Below, in pieces: positions 47,931-57,013 of a stretch of DNA of 64,000 bases (position 1 is the stretch's first letter; each line of letters begins with the position of its first letter). The DNA is from Geotrypetes seraphini. Its lineage: Eukaryota > Chordata > Amphibia > Gymnophiona > Dermophiidae. The stretch lies in the NCBI RefSeq assembly GCF_902459505.1, contig NC_047095.1:120721380-120785379 (forward strand). The letters run 5' to 3'. Both the position numbers and the translations under genes were made by a program. The notes under the pieces are model-generated. The model was not told the origin of the DNA and did no database searches. It worked only from the letters and a program-made list of their open reading frames with translations.

Positions 47931-48104
47931 CATAGCAGATGACAAGACTCAAAAGACGAACTCTTATACTTAGAGAGAAACCCCAGACGAATCGACTTCC
48001 CTATTCTCAGGCCAGGTCAGCAATTTAGGAGTGAAACTGAATGCAGGAGTCTCTTTTGAGGCTATTTCGAGCTGCATTTGCTGAGGTCTGCGAACTGTGA
48101 TACA

Positions 48105-48585
48105 GGTTTTATTTATTTATTTTAAAAATGTACGGATCGCTTAAATCTAAGCAATGTACAAAACATTTACATCTACAATTTCAAGCACAAACAAACCTAA
48201 AATGCAATAAACAAATAAATCAATCTTCCCCCTCAAATTTCCTTAATACAGAATTCTTTAAATCTAAAACAAATAATAACCACAGAGTTAAAGAAAGGCG
48301 TCCACAAATAATTGTGGGTTTTTTTAACATTTTCTTAAAAGACACACGATCTTTGCATAATCTCATTATACCTGGAATTGAATTCCAGAGATTCTTACCG
48401 GCAACTGAGAAAATAGATATTCTAGATTTAACATAACAAGTCCCAATTTCTTTTAAACTGATGAGCAAAATCCTTCCCGCAGATCTCAAACATCTTGCGG
48501 GTTGACAGATTTCCCACAAGCTTTGAAAGCAAGTAGGAGAAGAGGGGTCCAATATTTGATGAACGACAGGCAGAGCGCTCAGCAC
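48105..48585 (-). mobile_element. L2-like LINE 3' end, antisense
   Basis: Minus strand reads IGTCYVKSRISIFSVAGKNL, WNSIPGIMRLCKDRVSFKKM, an L2-type C-terminus, followed by the inverted tail at 48115-48180. 5'-truncated by the neighbouring hAT element's flank. Confidence 0.65.
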
Positions 48586-48603
48586 AGTGGGCTTTGTATA
48601 GAG

Positions 48604-49058
48604 CAGTGGTTCTTAACCTTGCTGGAGGTACTGAACCCCACCAGTTTCATATGCGTGTTCACCGAACCCTTCTTTATTGGAAAAATAAAATATGATTTTT
48701 ACAAATTCAAAACATAGGTATACAGTGAGGGAAAAAATAATATCAATTTTGAAAACAAAAAAGTTCTCCTATATTTCGAATAATAATAACATAATCATGA
48801 AATTTACTGCAAATCAATGTGACTTCTGCTCTTGCCTCTCAGAGACCAGTTCAGAAATGCGCGGCTTTACCTTGGCAAGTGCCACTCTCATGTCATTTTC
48901 GCAACAAAGTCTGTTCCTCTTCTTCGTTTTTATGTCCAGCATCCTCGAAAAGGATTGCGCGCTATATGAGTTGGCGGTGTGTTTTGACCTCCGCCAAACC
49001 CGCGAGACTGACTCACCGAACCCCTGGGGTTCAGTCGAACCCAGGTTAAGAACCACTG
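48604..49058. mobile_element. hAT (Charlie-like) element with transposase C-terminus
   Basis: Left end CAGTGGTTCTTAACCTTG, right end CAGGTTAAGAACCACTG, perfect 8 bp duplication GTATAGAG at 48596-48603 and 49059-49066. Minus-strand codons at 48940-48814 read DIKTKKRNRLCCENDMRVAL and AKVKPRISEL, the C-terminal tail of hAT transposases of the Charlie/ZBED type. The dimerisation and catalytic parts are missing: an internally deleted derivative of an autonomous element. Confidence 0.85.
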
Positions 49059-49224
49059 GTATAGAGGTTTCCCCAGAAAGTTTCCAGGTAATCTACAATG
49101 CTAGTGGCCCAGAAAAAGCGCACGCCCCGTTCTCGGTTAGAGTATACTGAATACCAAGAAAAGAATGGCTTCAAATTAGGATCCTGGTATAAATGTTCAA
49201 AATTCTCTGGATGAACGGAGCCGC

Positions 49225-49385
49225 TTAGTTATTTATTAAAAATGTTTACGAACTGCCGTCCTGAATCACCTAAAGCAGTGCGGTTACACAAGATTAATAA
49301 CATACAAGACTCTGCAGTCAAACAACATTAGATCCACAACACCTTTCGCTCAAGGCTTAATATTCCTTCAAATAAAAACATTGAT
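49225..49385 (-). mobile_element. LINE tail fragment, antisense
   Basis: TTATTTATTAAAAATGTTTA and GAACTGCCGTCCTGAATCA resemble the inverted 3' ends of the L2-like group. Weak. Confidence 0.4.
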
Positions 49386-49389
49386 CAAG

Positions 49390-49645
49390 CCAGTGGCGTA
49401 GCCGTGAGGGGGCCTAGGCCCCCCCCTCTCTGCCCTACTTTGGGCTCAGGCCCCCTCCCCCCCTTCAAATATTGCAGCACTGGGTTCACGGCTGGTGGGG
49501 ATGCTCAAGCCTCACTAGCCAAACCTGATTTGTGGCCCGAGCCCCTGCCTCTGACGCCTGAGCATCAGGAAGCGGGCGGGGTCCTCCAGCCGCCGACGCC
49601 GATCGTTCCTCGCACGCCCAATCCATGTATTTGCAGAGCATGAAG
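49390..49645. mobile_element. Partial GGCGTAGC-family hAT MITE
   Basis: Left end CCAGTGGCGTAGCCGTGAGG at 49391. The right end was not found. The interior is GC-rich as in the other copies. Confidence 0.5.
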
Positions 49646-49696
49646 GGGATCCAAAGCCTTTTCGATAGTCGACTCTTGTTATGAAACCAACTGGGC

Positions 49697-50340
49697 CATT
49701 ATTACATTACATTACATTAGTGATTTCTATTCCGCCATTACCTTGCGGTTCAAGGCAGGTTACATCCAAACTAAAACAAAAATTACATTCAAAATTTGAA
49801 GGAATAGAATAAGCGATGACATAGAATTTTTAAGGTAAAGAGTAACCAAAGGGAAGTGGAGGTCTTTAGGAGATAAGAATAGGATGAAATTATGGATTTT
49901 AGATAACGTTTGGTAGGTAAAAGAGTATTAGAGAGATCTAAGGATAAATAGAGTGTTGGATATTGGGTTGAGATTGGTTGTGCTGGATAGGTTTATGGAA
50001 AAAAAAGGAAGATTTTTTTTTGTCTCTATATCTAGATTTAAGCTTGGATAGAGATTTTTAGCTATATATATTTTGATGTTTGTTGTAAATTGCTATTTTA
50101 TTAATTTTTTTTATTGTAGCATCAGTAGTTGGAGAACAAAGACAGTAAGGCCACACTTCTACGATCTGTGCCCCGATCGTGGCAGGAGAGATTTAGAAGG
50201 GCTGGAGTGGGGCTCCGATGACAGCTTCAGTAGCTGGAGGACAAGACTAGAGCAAAGGAGACTTCTGTGAGCTCCGAACATAGCAAGGACATGTATGTAT
50301 GTATATATAATATCGCATCATACCTTATGCTATGAGTTTA
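49697..50340 (-). mobile_element. L2-like LINE tail (antisense) and unassigned repeat
   Basis: 49697-49770 (ATTACATTACATTAGTGATT, TATTCCGCCATTACC) is the inverse of the tail at 62931-62990. The following part is LINE-like 3' sequence. 50115-50270 contains two diverged copies of CAGTAGTTGGAGAACAAAGA, about 110 bp apart. Confidence 0.5.
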
Positions 50341-50370
50341 TCTAGTTGGGCAGATTGGATGGACTGTGCT

Positions 50371-50835
50371 AGTGGCGTAGCGAGGGTGAGACACACCCGG
50401 GGCGTTGGCGCCTCTCCCCCACCCCCATCCTCTCTTTCCCTGCCCCCTCACGTCACACGCGCCCCTTCCCCCATCCCTCTTCAACGTTCCCGGCGCGAGC
50501 AGCAATCCTAACCTGCTGCTCGCGCCGGCGCTGGCTCTTCCTCCGACGTCGCTTCTAGGCGCGGGTCCGGGAAGCGACGGCAGAGGAAAAGCAATGCTGG
50601 TGCCAGCAGCAGGTTGGGGGTTGCCGCTCGCGCCGTGTACGTTAAAAAGATATGAGGGAAGAGGCGCGGGTGCGGTATTGGGGGTGGGGATCAGGAAGGT
50701 GGAGAGAGTCGAGTTAAGAAACCAGGTCACTAGCACTCAGACTTAATGGGGTGGGTCAAAAGAGTGGGCAGACTTGATGGGCTGTGGCCCTTTTCTGCCG
50801 TCATCTTTCTATGTTTCTACCCCCCCTCACTATGC
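50371..50835. mobile_element. GGCGTAGC-family hAT MITE with CR1 tail inside
   Basis: Left end TAGTGGCGTAGCGAGGG, right end CTCACTATGCCACTG, inverted to each other. Flanks GACTGTGC and GAGTGTAC match at 6 of 8. GC-rich inverted arms flank GCGACGTCGG-like sequence near 50540-50580. A CR1 3' end (GCAGACTTGATGGGCTGTGG, CTATGTTTC) at about 50755-50818 is inserted near the right end. Confidence 0.7.
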
Positions 50836-51020
50836 CACTGGAGTGTACGGGTCTTTATCTGCCGTCATCCGCTATGTTGCTACATTTGATACTGTATTGT
50901 ATGAGATGAATATTTGTTATACATCACTTTGAATTAGCTTTGGTTAGAAAAAACCCCTCCCCCCACAATGCCATGTCATCAAACCAATCTCATGCGACCC
51001 CCTCATTTGTCTCTTCACAG

Positions 51021-51317
51021 TACGAAGACGGGATGCTCTCCGTAGACAAAGCTGACACAGAGGTCCTCTTTCTGAGGAAGGTCATACCAAAAGATGAGGG
51101 GAATGAGGAGGAAGATGTCAAGGGGACTCGACCTGACCCTAGGGGTGAAGAAGACAGCACAGAGAACCTGCCATACGATGCACCAGAGGACAGAGCTATC
51201 AGGGATCTGGCATGGAACAGTCCAGCCTCTGAGGAGGAAGAGGATGGTGAAAACACGATGAAAGGACAGAATGCCATCCCCTCTCTGCTTCTGGATGGAG
51301 ACAAGACGGTGATTCAG
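51021..51317 (+). CDS. GPSM3: GPSM3-like exon, acidic N-terminal region
   Basis: Coding exon of 297 bp in phase 0 on both sides: acceptor CTCTTCACAG at 51011-51020 and donor GTTGGG at 51318. It reads YEDGMLSVDKADTEVLFLRK and continues with acidic runs (NEEEDVKG, ASEEEEDGEN) to DGDKTVIQ. The likely start codon is the ATG at 51033 (context GACGGGATGC), leaving only non-coding exons upstream; a start in an unseen upstream exon remains possible. Joining at this donor keeps the next exon in frame, whereas the GTAATA site further on would give an immediate stop. The acidic leader recalls the EEED-rich N-terminus of human GPSM3 but is much longer, so its inclusion in the gene is inferred from phase and position. 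Confidence 0.75.
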
Positions 51318-51620
51318 GTTGGGGCTGGAAACCTTCTCCCTTCAACAAAGTAATAATTAAATAGCCTGGATGTGGGATGTCACTACTTCCACTGGGAGGG
51401 CCAGGCAGGTTGGGACTTGAGGCAGGGGAATGTGGGATCACCTGCCTGGGACAAACAGACCTTATCCGGGTCACTGAATTTCTAGGGTAACAACCTGGGA
51501 GGGACAAGCAGGTTGGAACAGGAAGAACAGTTCCTGAAAGGTAACAGGATGCCTGTGATGGCTTCAGGCCGGGCTGGGGAGGTCGCTGCATCTCAAGTCT
51601 TCTTCTGCTCTGTTCTCTAG

Positions 51621-51786
51621 AAACGTTTGACCCCTGACCTCAGCGACACCGAGACCTTCTTCGACCTCCTTTGCCATTTTCAGAGCCGGCGTATGAATGA
51701 ACAGCGCTGCTCCTTCCGTCGGAAGCCACGGGGTGACACCAGGCCCTGGAGCTCTGCCCCGTCGTCCCCTGTGAGGGAGAGGAGAG
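51621..51786 (+). CDS. GPSM3: GPSM3-like exon with GoLoco motif 1
   Basis: Coding exon of 166 bp: acceptor TTCTCTAG at 51613-51620, donor GTGAGC at 51787, ending one base into a codon. It reads KRLTPDLSDTETFFDLLCHF then QSRRMNEQRCSF, a GoLoco (GPR) motif with the closing EQR triad (the Arg contacts the nucleotide of Gi-alpha-GDP). It is followed by RGDTRPWSSAPSSPVRERR, which matches the TRPWRSAPPSP segment of human GPSM3 and ties the exon to that gene. The GoLoco before that segment corresponds to the first of four in GPSM1/GPSM2 and, as I recall, is absent from human GPSM3. Confidence 0.92.
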
Positions 51787-52032
51787 GTGAGCACAAACAG
51801 ACCATAAATCCTTCACCCCCTAAAGAACCCTTTAATGGATAGAACCGTCTTCAGTTTTCCATGAAAAGTGAAGTAATCACAATCCACTCTAATAGCTACT
51901 AGGAGCGAAGTCCAGATTTTAGCTGCTTGAGAACAGTGAAGAAAACTGTGTTTCTATTTTAGATTCACCGCAGATGGTGATTGAATATTTAGATAATTCT
52001 TTAAAGAAGGAGTTAAAAACAACAAAATATGT

Positions 52033-52212
52033 GTCTCTGCCAACTGGATCCAGGTTCACAGGACAGGGTTGATCCAGTCCTGGGTTTACCTTAGTGCATG
52101 ATGGGACTTGTAGTCTTGCCTTCTTTTAGGTGGGGAAATCAGAACTACCAGTTCCTGCATGCAACAGGATACACCCAGGACTCAACCCTGTCCTATGAAA
52201 TTTGGATCCAGT
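52033..52212. mobile_element. Palindromic MITE in GPSM3 intron
   Basis: CCAACTGGATCCAGGTTCAC at the left and TTTGGATCCAGTTGG at the right are inverted, with inner arms GTCCTGGGTTTA and inverse, and the centre ATGATGGGACTTGTAGTC. Family members are at 7150, about 55270 and about 55890. Confidence 0.7.
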
Positions 52213-52581
52213 TGGAAGCCTGAAGCTGGCTAGACCACATACTAAAAAGTCATATAACACATTTTAAACATCACACGTGCCTCTAATGGAAATCAATGCA
52301 GCTTATTTTGTAGTTTAAAGTTGCTTCCTTAGATTTTCTGAACAACCAGTGTGCAACACGTTAGGGTAATCAATTTGAGAAAGGTTAAATGACTGAACTA
52401 GAATTCTTAAGTGTTTTAAGTATAAAATATTTTTGAATCTGAAGAAGTCGGTGCAATTTCCCCCAAAAAACTTCTTTGATAAGTTGCTGACACACACTCA
52501 TGCACAGATCCTCTGTGAACACAAACGTACACACCTCCACTGATGCTGTTTCCCCCCCCCCCCTCCCCTCTCCATTGGCAG

Positions 52582-52835
52582 CTGTCTTTGCCTCCACCAT
52601 ATCCCTTCAAACGGAGGAGTTTTTTGACCTGGTGGCCTGGAGCCAGGCCCGGCGACTGGATGACCAACGTGCCAACCCCTTGGAAGCTGAACTCCAAGTA
52701 ACAGATGGGAGAGGGGCAGAGAATCTAATAGAAAGGGAGGGGAGGAAGACGTGGAGGAAAGTTCGCCAGCGTGCTGTCACCGAGCCATGCAGAGTCCCAG
52801 ACGAGGAGCTGTATAATACTATCCTAACTCACCAG
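52582..52835 (+). CDS. GPSM3: GPSM3-like exon with GoLoco motif 2 and half of 3
   Basis: Coding exon of 254 bp: acceptor CCATTGGCAG at 52572-52581, donor GTAAGC at 52836. The first codon is completed by the single base from the previous exon. It reads TISLQTEEFFDLVAWSQARR LDDQRANP, matching the LSLQTELLLDLVAEAQSRRL EEQR GoLoco of human GPSM3. A basic linker (EREGRKTWRKVRQRAV) follows, then PDEELYNTILTHQ, the first half of GoLoco 3, which crosses the splice junction. It ends in phase 0. (Residue runs are given in parts.). Confidence 0.95.
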
Positions 52836-53227
52836 GTAAGCACAGCGCTCCCCAACACCACCAGAGGGGGTGAAGTGATAATGAGAGGCCTCCTGTAATA
52901 CTCCCCCTCCAATCTTTGCCAAGAGAGGGGTTTTCCCCTCGATGGATGGGCTATAAATTTATTCCTAAACTAATCTCATGACTCCAAGCTGTTCTGCTTC
53001 TCTGCTGGGAGAATGGCTAAAAGTAACAGGGTTATATTACAGTAGAGAGATCGGAAGCGATGTTAGGATGAAATTTTTTAATTGTGCGGGAGGACATTCA
53101 CCAAAACAATTGACCCAGCAGTGTCCAACATTGAAGGGTTTTAAATGTAGGTTAAAGGCACATCTGTTTGTGATGGTTTGGGTTAGATGACCTTCAAAGA
53201 TTCCTCCCTATCCCTCAGGCTCTAGAT

Positions 53228-53578
53228 CAGTGTCTTGCAAACTTTGTCAAGTCGCAGCACACTAAATGTGGTGACCGCAGCTCGAGGCATCCGGAAGTGC
53301 GCAGATGTGGACACGATGATGTCACATGCATGCGTGACGTCATCATGTCGAAGTCTGCGAATGCGCAAAGGCCCTCAGACAGGGCCCTGAGCCGCCAGTG
53401 GTGGGTGCTGGAAGGGAAGATGCATGGAGGAGAGGTGCTGGTGCTGGATGACTGCCTACAGGATGTGCTGTGAAAGACATGTCCTGGAGGCAGTCAGCTG
53501 GTGCCGGCATCTCTCTTCCTCCCCTGTGTCTCGCGGAACGCCTGGAATCTCAGGCAGCACACAGTTTGCGATACACTG
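53228..53578. mobile_element. hAT MITE with perfect 8-bp duplication
   Basis: Left end CAGTGTCTTGCAAACTTTG and right end CACAGTTTGCGATACACTG are inverted. Duplication CTCTAGAT at 53220-53227 and 53579-53586. Interior contains GTCACATGCATGCGTGAC, a long palindrome. Lies in the last intron of the GPSM3-like gene. A split copy is at 40885-41918. Confidence 0.88.
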
Positions 53579-53586
53579 CTCTAGAT

Positions 53587-54250
53587 GAACCTCTGAGGTC
53601 CTCCCCAGTTCTTTCTTCCTCTAATTCTAGATGACCACCTATGGTTCCTTCTAGCTCTATCTTCCTCTAATTCTTGCTGTCCTCCTGAGGTTTCTTTCAG
53701 TTCTATCATCATCTGATTCTTGATGACCTCCTGAGGTTTCTTCTAGCCCTATCTTCCTCTGATTCTCAATGACCTGTTGAGATTCCTTCTAGCTCTATCT
53801 TCCTCTAATTCTTGATGTCCTTCGAGGTTTCTTTCAGTTCTATCATCCTTTGATTCTCGATGACCTCCTGAGGTTCCTTCCAGCCCTTTCTTCCTCTGAT
53901 TCTCAATGACCTGTTGAGGTTCCTTCTAGCTCTATTGTCTTCTGATTCATGATGACCTCCTGAGGTTCCTTCTAGCCCTATCGTCTTCTGATTCACAATG
54001 ACCTCCTGAGGGGTTCCTTCTAGCCCTATCATCCTTTGATTCTCGATGACCTCCTGAGGTACTTCCAGTCCTTTCTTCCTCTGATTCTACTTGACCTCCT
54101 GACAATCCTTTCAATTCTATTTTCCTGTGATTTAAGATGACCTCCCAAGGTTCCTTCCACCCCCCCCCCCCCCAGTCTTCCTCTGATTCTAGATAACCTC
54201 CTAAGGTTCCTTCTAGTCTTCTCTTTCTCTTACTCCTTGGGATCCTGCTA
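53587..54250. repeat. 46-bp minisatellite in last GPSM3 intron
   Basis: Units TGACCTCCTGAGGTTCCTTC / TAGCCCTATCTTCCTCTGAT recur about every 45-46 bp (TGACC at 53724, 53770, 53861, 53908, 53953, 53999). Diverged. CTCTAGATGAACCTCTGAGG just before suggests the hAT element inserted at the left edge of the array. Confidence 0.8.
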
Positions 54251-54500
54251 GGCATCTGTTACCTGAATGGGCCATTCTCTGAGACAGGATGTGGGCTTAT
54301 GAAAAGTTGATCCAACCAAGTTCTTATGACCTCCTAAGGGTCTTCCCAGCTCTATCATCTCCTTCCACATAACTTCCTGTGGACCCTTCCAGCCCTATCC
54401 TTCCATGCTTCAAACTTTTCACGTTGCTTTCTGTCTGGCACTGTTGGAATCTACCATTTGTGACCTTGTGTTTATTTTTTGATCTGGCGGTGCTTTCCAG

Positions 54501-54656
54501 TCAGAGCGGATTGAGGAGCAACGCAGCGACCCACCCCTCCCTGTCGCAGCCCTTGATCTCTTTGACCTGCTGCTACGGCTGCAGGGCGAGCGAATGGATG
54601 AACAGAGGGTGGAACTCCCCTCAGCACTATTGCAACATGAGGTGAACCTGTATTGA
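54501..54656 (+). CDS. GPSM3: GPSM3-like terminal exon, GoLoco 3 end and 4
   Basis: Last coding exon, 156 bp with stop TGA at 54654-54656; acceptor TGCTTTCCAG at 54491-54500. It reads SERIEEQRSDPPLPVAAL, completing GoLoco 3 (EEQR), then DLFDLLLRLQGERMDEQRVE, GoLoco 4, and ends ALLQHEVNLY. Human GPSM3 has QRMEAQRSEPPLPPGG and ELLELLLRVQGGGRMEEQR at this place. From the ATG at 51033 the four exons give 286 residues, against about 160 in human. GoLoco motifs lie at roughly residues 105-124, 161-180, 223-243 and 252-271. The product should hold Gi-alpha subunits in the GDP form. Confidence 0.95.
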   Translation, partial: SERIEEQRSDPPLPVAALDLFDLLLRLQGERMDEQRVELPSALLQHEVNLY

Positions 54657-55265
54657 GGACGAGATGCAACAATATGGTTTCCCATGTCACTAATGATGAC
54701 CCTCCTCCCTGGTTCAGAAGATACAGCATCTAGAGGACCAGTCACAAATAGAAATTATTTATACAGTGATCCTTCCCTGAGGTGAAAAGAAGAGCTAGGT
54801 ATGCAGCTGGGGGAGGATCAAATCCCACTGATGCTCCTCCCAACCCACGCTGTACTTACTCTACAGGGGCTCAACAGTTCTCCCTAAGAATATCTTTGAT
54901 CAAAGGCTTTACTTGCAAACAAGGGACAAGGTGGAAGAGGAAAAGAAAGAATTTGGGCTGAACAAAAATAATTATAAATTAATTCTAACCTGGACTTCCA
55001 AAATGTCCTTCAGTGTGGTTCCAAGGTACATCTCCACAGAAACGGAGGTGTAGACAACTCTGGGAGCAAGGCAGCGTACTTCTGGCATCGATCTGTAGAC
55101 TGCTTGGAAGCCTCCAGAGAAAAGAAAAAAATGTTATTATAGTTATCTCAATATAGGTAAACTGAAGTAGAGGGAGGTAATAGACAAATGCTAGGATTAG
55201 AACTGAAGCACAAGGAACCTTTCTCTCTCATTAGCAAATCATTCCCAGCCAGGGTTACCACATCA
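54657..55265. other. GPSM3 3' UTR and downstream flank
   Basis: Sequence after the stop. No canonical polyadenylation signal picked with confidence; AATTAATTCTAACC lies near 54975. No further exon seen. Confidence 0.4.
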
Positions 55266-55267
55266 CC

Positions 55268-55655
55268 CCAGTGTAAAGTTGCCAGCTGGATCCAAATTCA
55301 CCAGACAAGGTTGATTTAGTCCTACATTTATCCCATTATCCCATTGCATGCTGGGACTTGAAGTCTTGCTTTTCATAGGAAGTGGAAAGGGGAAATCAAA
55401 GTAGTCTATCTAATGGCAAGTGCAGCAGCCTGAGAACCAGGGGGACTGGGTCTGATTCTCACTGCAGATCCTTGTGACTCTGGGCAAGTCACTTATTTTG
55501 TACCCAGGCTAATGGAAAGTACCTGTATATAAAAAAAATGTAAACCACCTTGATTGTAACCTCAGAAAGGTGATATATCGACTCCCATCCCAAAACTACA
55601 CAGGACTGAATCAACCCCATTGAGCAAATCTGGATCTAGTTGGTAACCCTACTTC
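55268..55655. mobile_element. Palindromic MITE interrupted by a SINE
   Basis: Left part GCCAGCTGGATCCAAATTCA to about 55400 and right part AACTACACAGGACTGAATCA to TGGATCTAGTTGGTAACCC belong to the family at 52033. Between them, 55405-55585, is a tRNA-derived SINE (GGTCTGATTCTC, GACTCTGGGCAAGTCACTTA, AAACCACCTTGATTGTAACC). Confidence 0.65.
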
Positions 55656-55659
55656 AAAG

Positions 55660-56110
55660 GAAACTGGACAGGTTAATCCAGCCCTGATTTAGCCCCACTG
55701 CATGCAGGGAGCAGTAGTTTTGCTCTCCCCTGTCCTACACCCTTCAATTCCCCTATCAAAATCAACTACAAGTCCCTTTATGCCATGAAACAAAATCAGA
55801 CCTGGATGATCCTCTTCATTTAACCTGGGGTAAGGCAAACTGTATTTCCCCAACCTAAGCTGCATGCGCTACCACCCCCCCCCCCCTCCCCTCCAGAGCT
55901 GCCAAGTTACTCAGATTCATAAGGGAGATTTTAGGCCAATCCTGGGGTTCTGATACCCTAACCTGGTGCATTATGGGACCTGCAGCACTGATTTCTCAAT
56001 GGGTGGAATCAGGAACTACAAATACCACACTGCTTTAGGATGCAAGTGCAAAACCAGGCTTGGCCAAAAAGTCTCCCTTGTAGAACCGGGTAATTTGGCA
56101 GGACTTTAGC
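55660..56110. mobile_element. Cluster of related MITE fragments
   Basis: 55665-55815 and 55895-56105 repeat the family pattern: CATGCAGGGAGCAGTAG / ACTACAAGTCCC, GCTGCCAAGTTACTCAGATT and inverse GGTAATTTGGCAGG. Diverged members of the 52033-type group or a sister family. Confidence 0.5.
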
Positions 56111-56345
56111 AGAAAATATAATTTATGTCATGTTGGTTTTGAATTCTAGTACTTGTATACTGTAAATAAAATCACTTTTCCTGCCCTGCCCTGTACAGTT
56201 GTGAGAACTCCTTGGGTTCCACTGAACATGGATATATCTATTAGCTGAAAGCAGAAGACACAGTGGGGATGTTAGACAGATTGTGTTGGGGGGGGGGTTG
56301 TTTACAGCAAAGTCTGGGAGGGGAGATTTGAGGTTCTCTTTACCG

Positions 56346-56518
56346 CAGGGATCTCAAAGTCCCTCCTTGAGGGCCGCAATCCAGCCAGGTTTTCAGGATT
56401 TCCCCAATGAATATGCATTGAAAGCAGTGCATGCAAATAGATCTCATGCATATTCATTGGGGAAATCCTGAAAACCCGACTGGATTGCGGCCCTCAAGGA
56501 GGGACTTTGAGACCCCTG
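56346..56518. mobile_element. hAT MITE with perfect 8-bp duplication
   Basis: Left end CAGGGATCTCAAAGTCCCTC, right end AGGGACTTTGAGACCCCTG, inverted over about 80 bp, with TGCATATTCATTGGGGAAAT in the right arm. Duplication CTTTACCG at 56338-56345 and 56519-56526. 173 bp, no coding sequence. Confidence 0.92.
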
Positions 56519-56526
56519 CTTTACCG

Positions 56527-57010
56527 CATGCAAAGATTTTTGGTTTTGTATTGGCACTGTGAAATTGGGTTTCATGCACACTGATTCGACGGTTTCTGTG
56601 GAAACGAGCAGGTGGCATATAAGAATTTGAAATAAGTAAATCAAATGGGCAGGCAGGAGCATAAAATTCTATGTTTCACTGTATGTAGTTCACCAACTTA
56701 GTTCTTCCAGCTGTAATTAAGAAATTAAGGAGCCGACACGAAAGGCTCACGGTATGGCTGAGGGCGGATGTCTAAGCGCAATTCCGCGCCACAGAGAAAG
56801 GTAAACTTATATGAGCAGAAACCTTGTGCCTAATTGGGGGTGGGGAGCGTGCCGATGCGTGCGCACAAAGGTTTCACGGTAGGTGCGGCATCTTCGTGCG
56901 CACGTCCAAAGGAAAACGGAAGTGTCAGCAAACACTGGTGCCTGCTCTTTTGCAGTTAAATGCAATCCTCGTGAAAATGTCTTGCAGATTTAAAAAAAAA
57001 AAAATTATTC
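56527..57010. other. Intergenic, no gene seen
   Basis: Nothing assigned with confidence. A poly-A run lies at 56991-57004 just before the Helitron. Confidence 0.35.
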
Positions 57011-57013
57011 TAA

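Noticed and set aside
50940-51020. Upstream extension of the GPSM3 exon in the same frame
   Set aside because: A good acceptor ends at 51020 and the extension lacks a convincing start context, so it is treated as intron or 5' flank.
51318-51353. Use of the GTAATA donor at the end of the 51021 exon
   Set aside because: Joining there puts the next exon out of frame with an immediate stop. The donor at 51318 is in phase.
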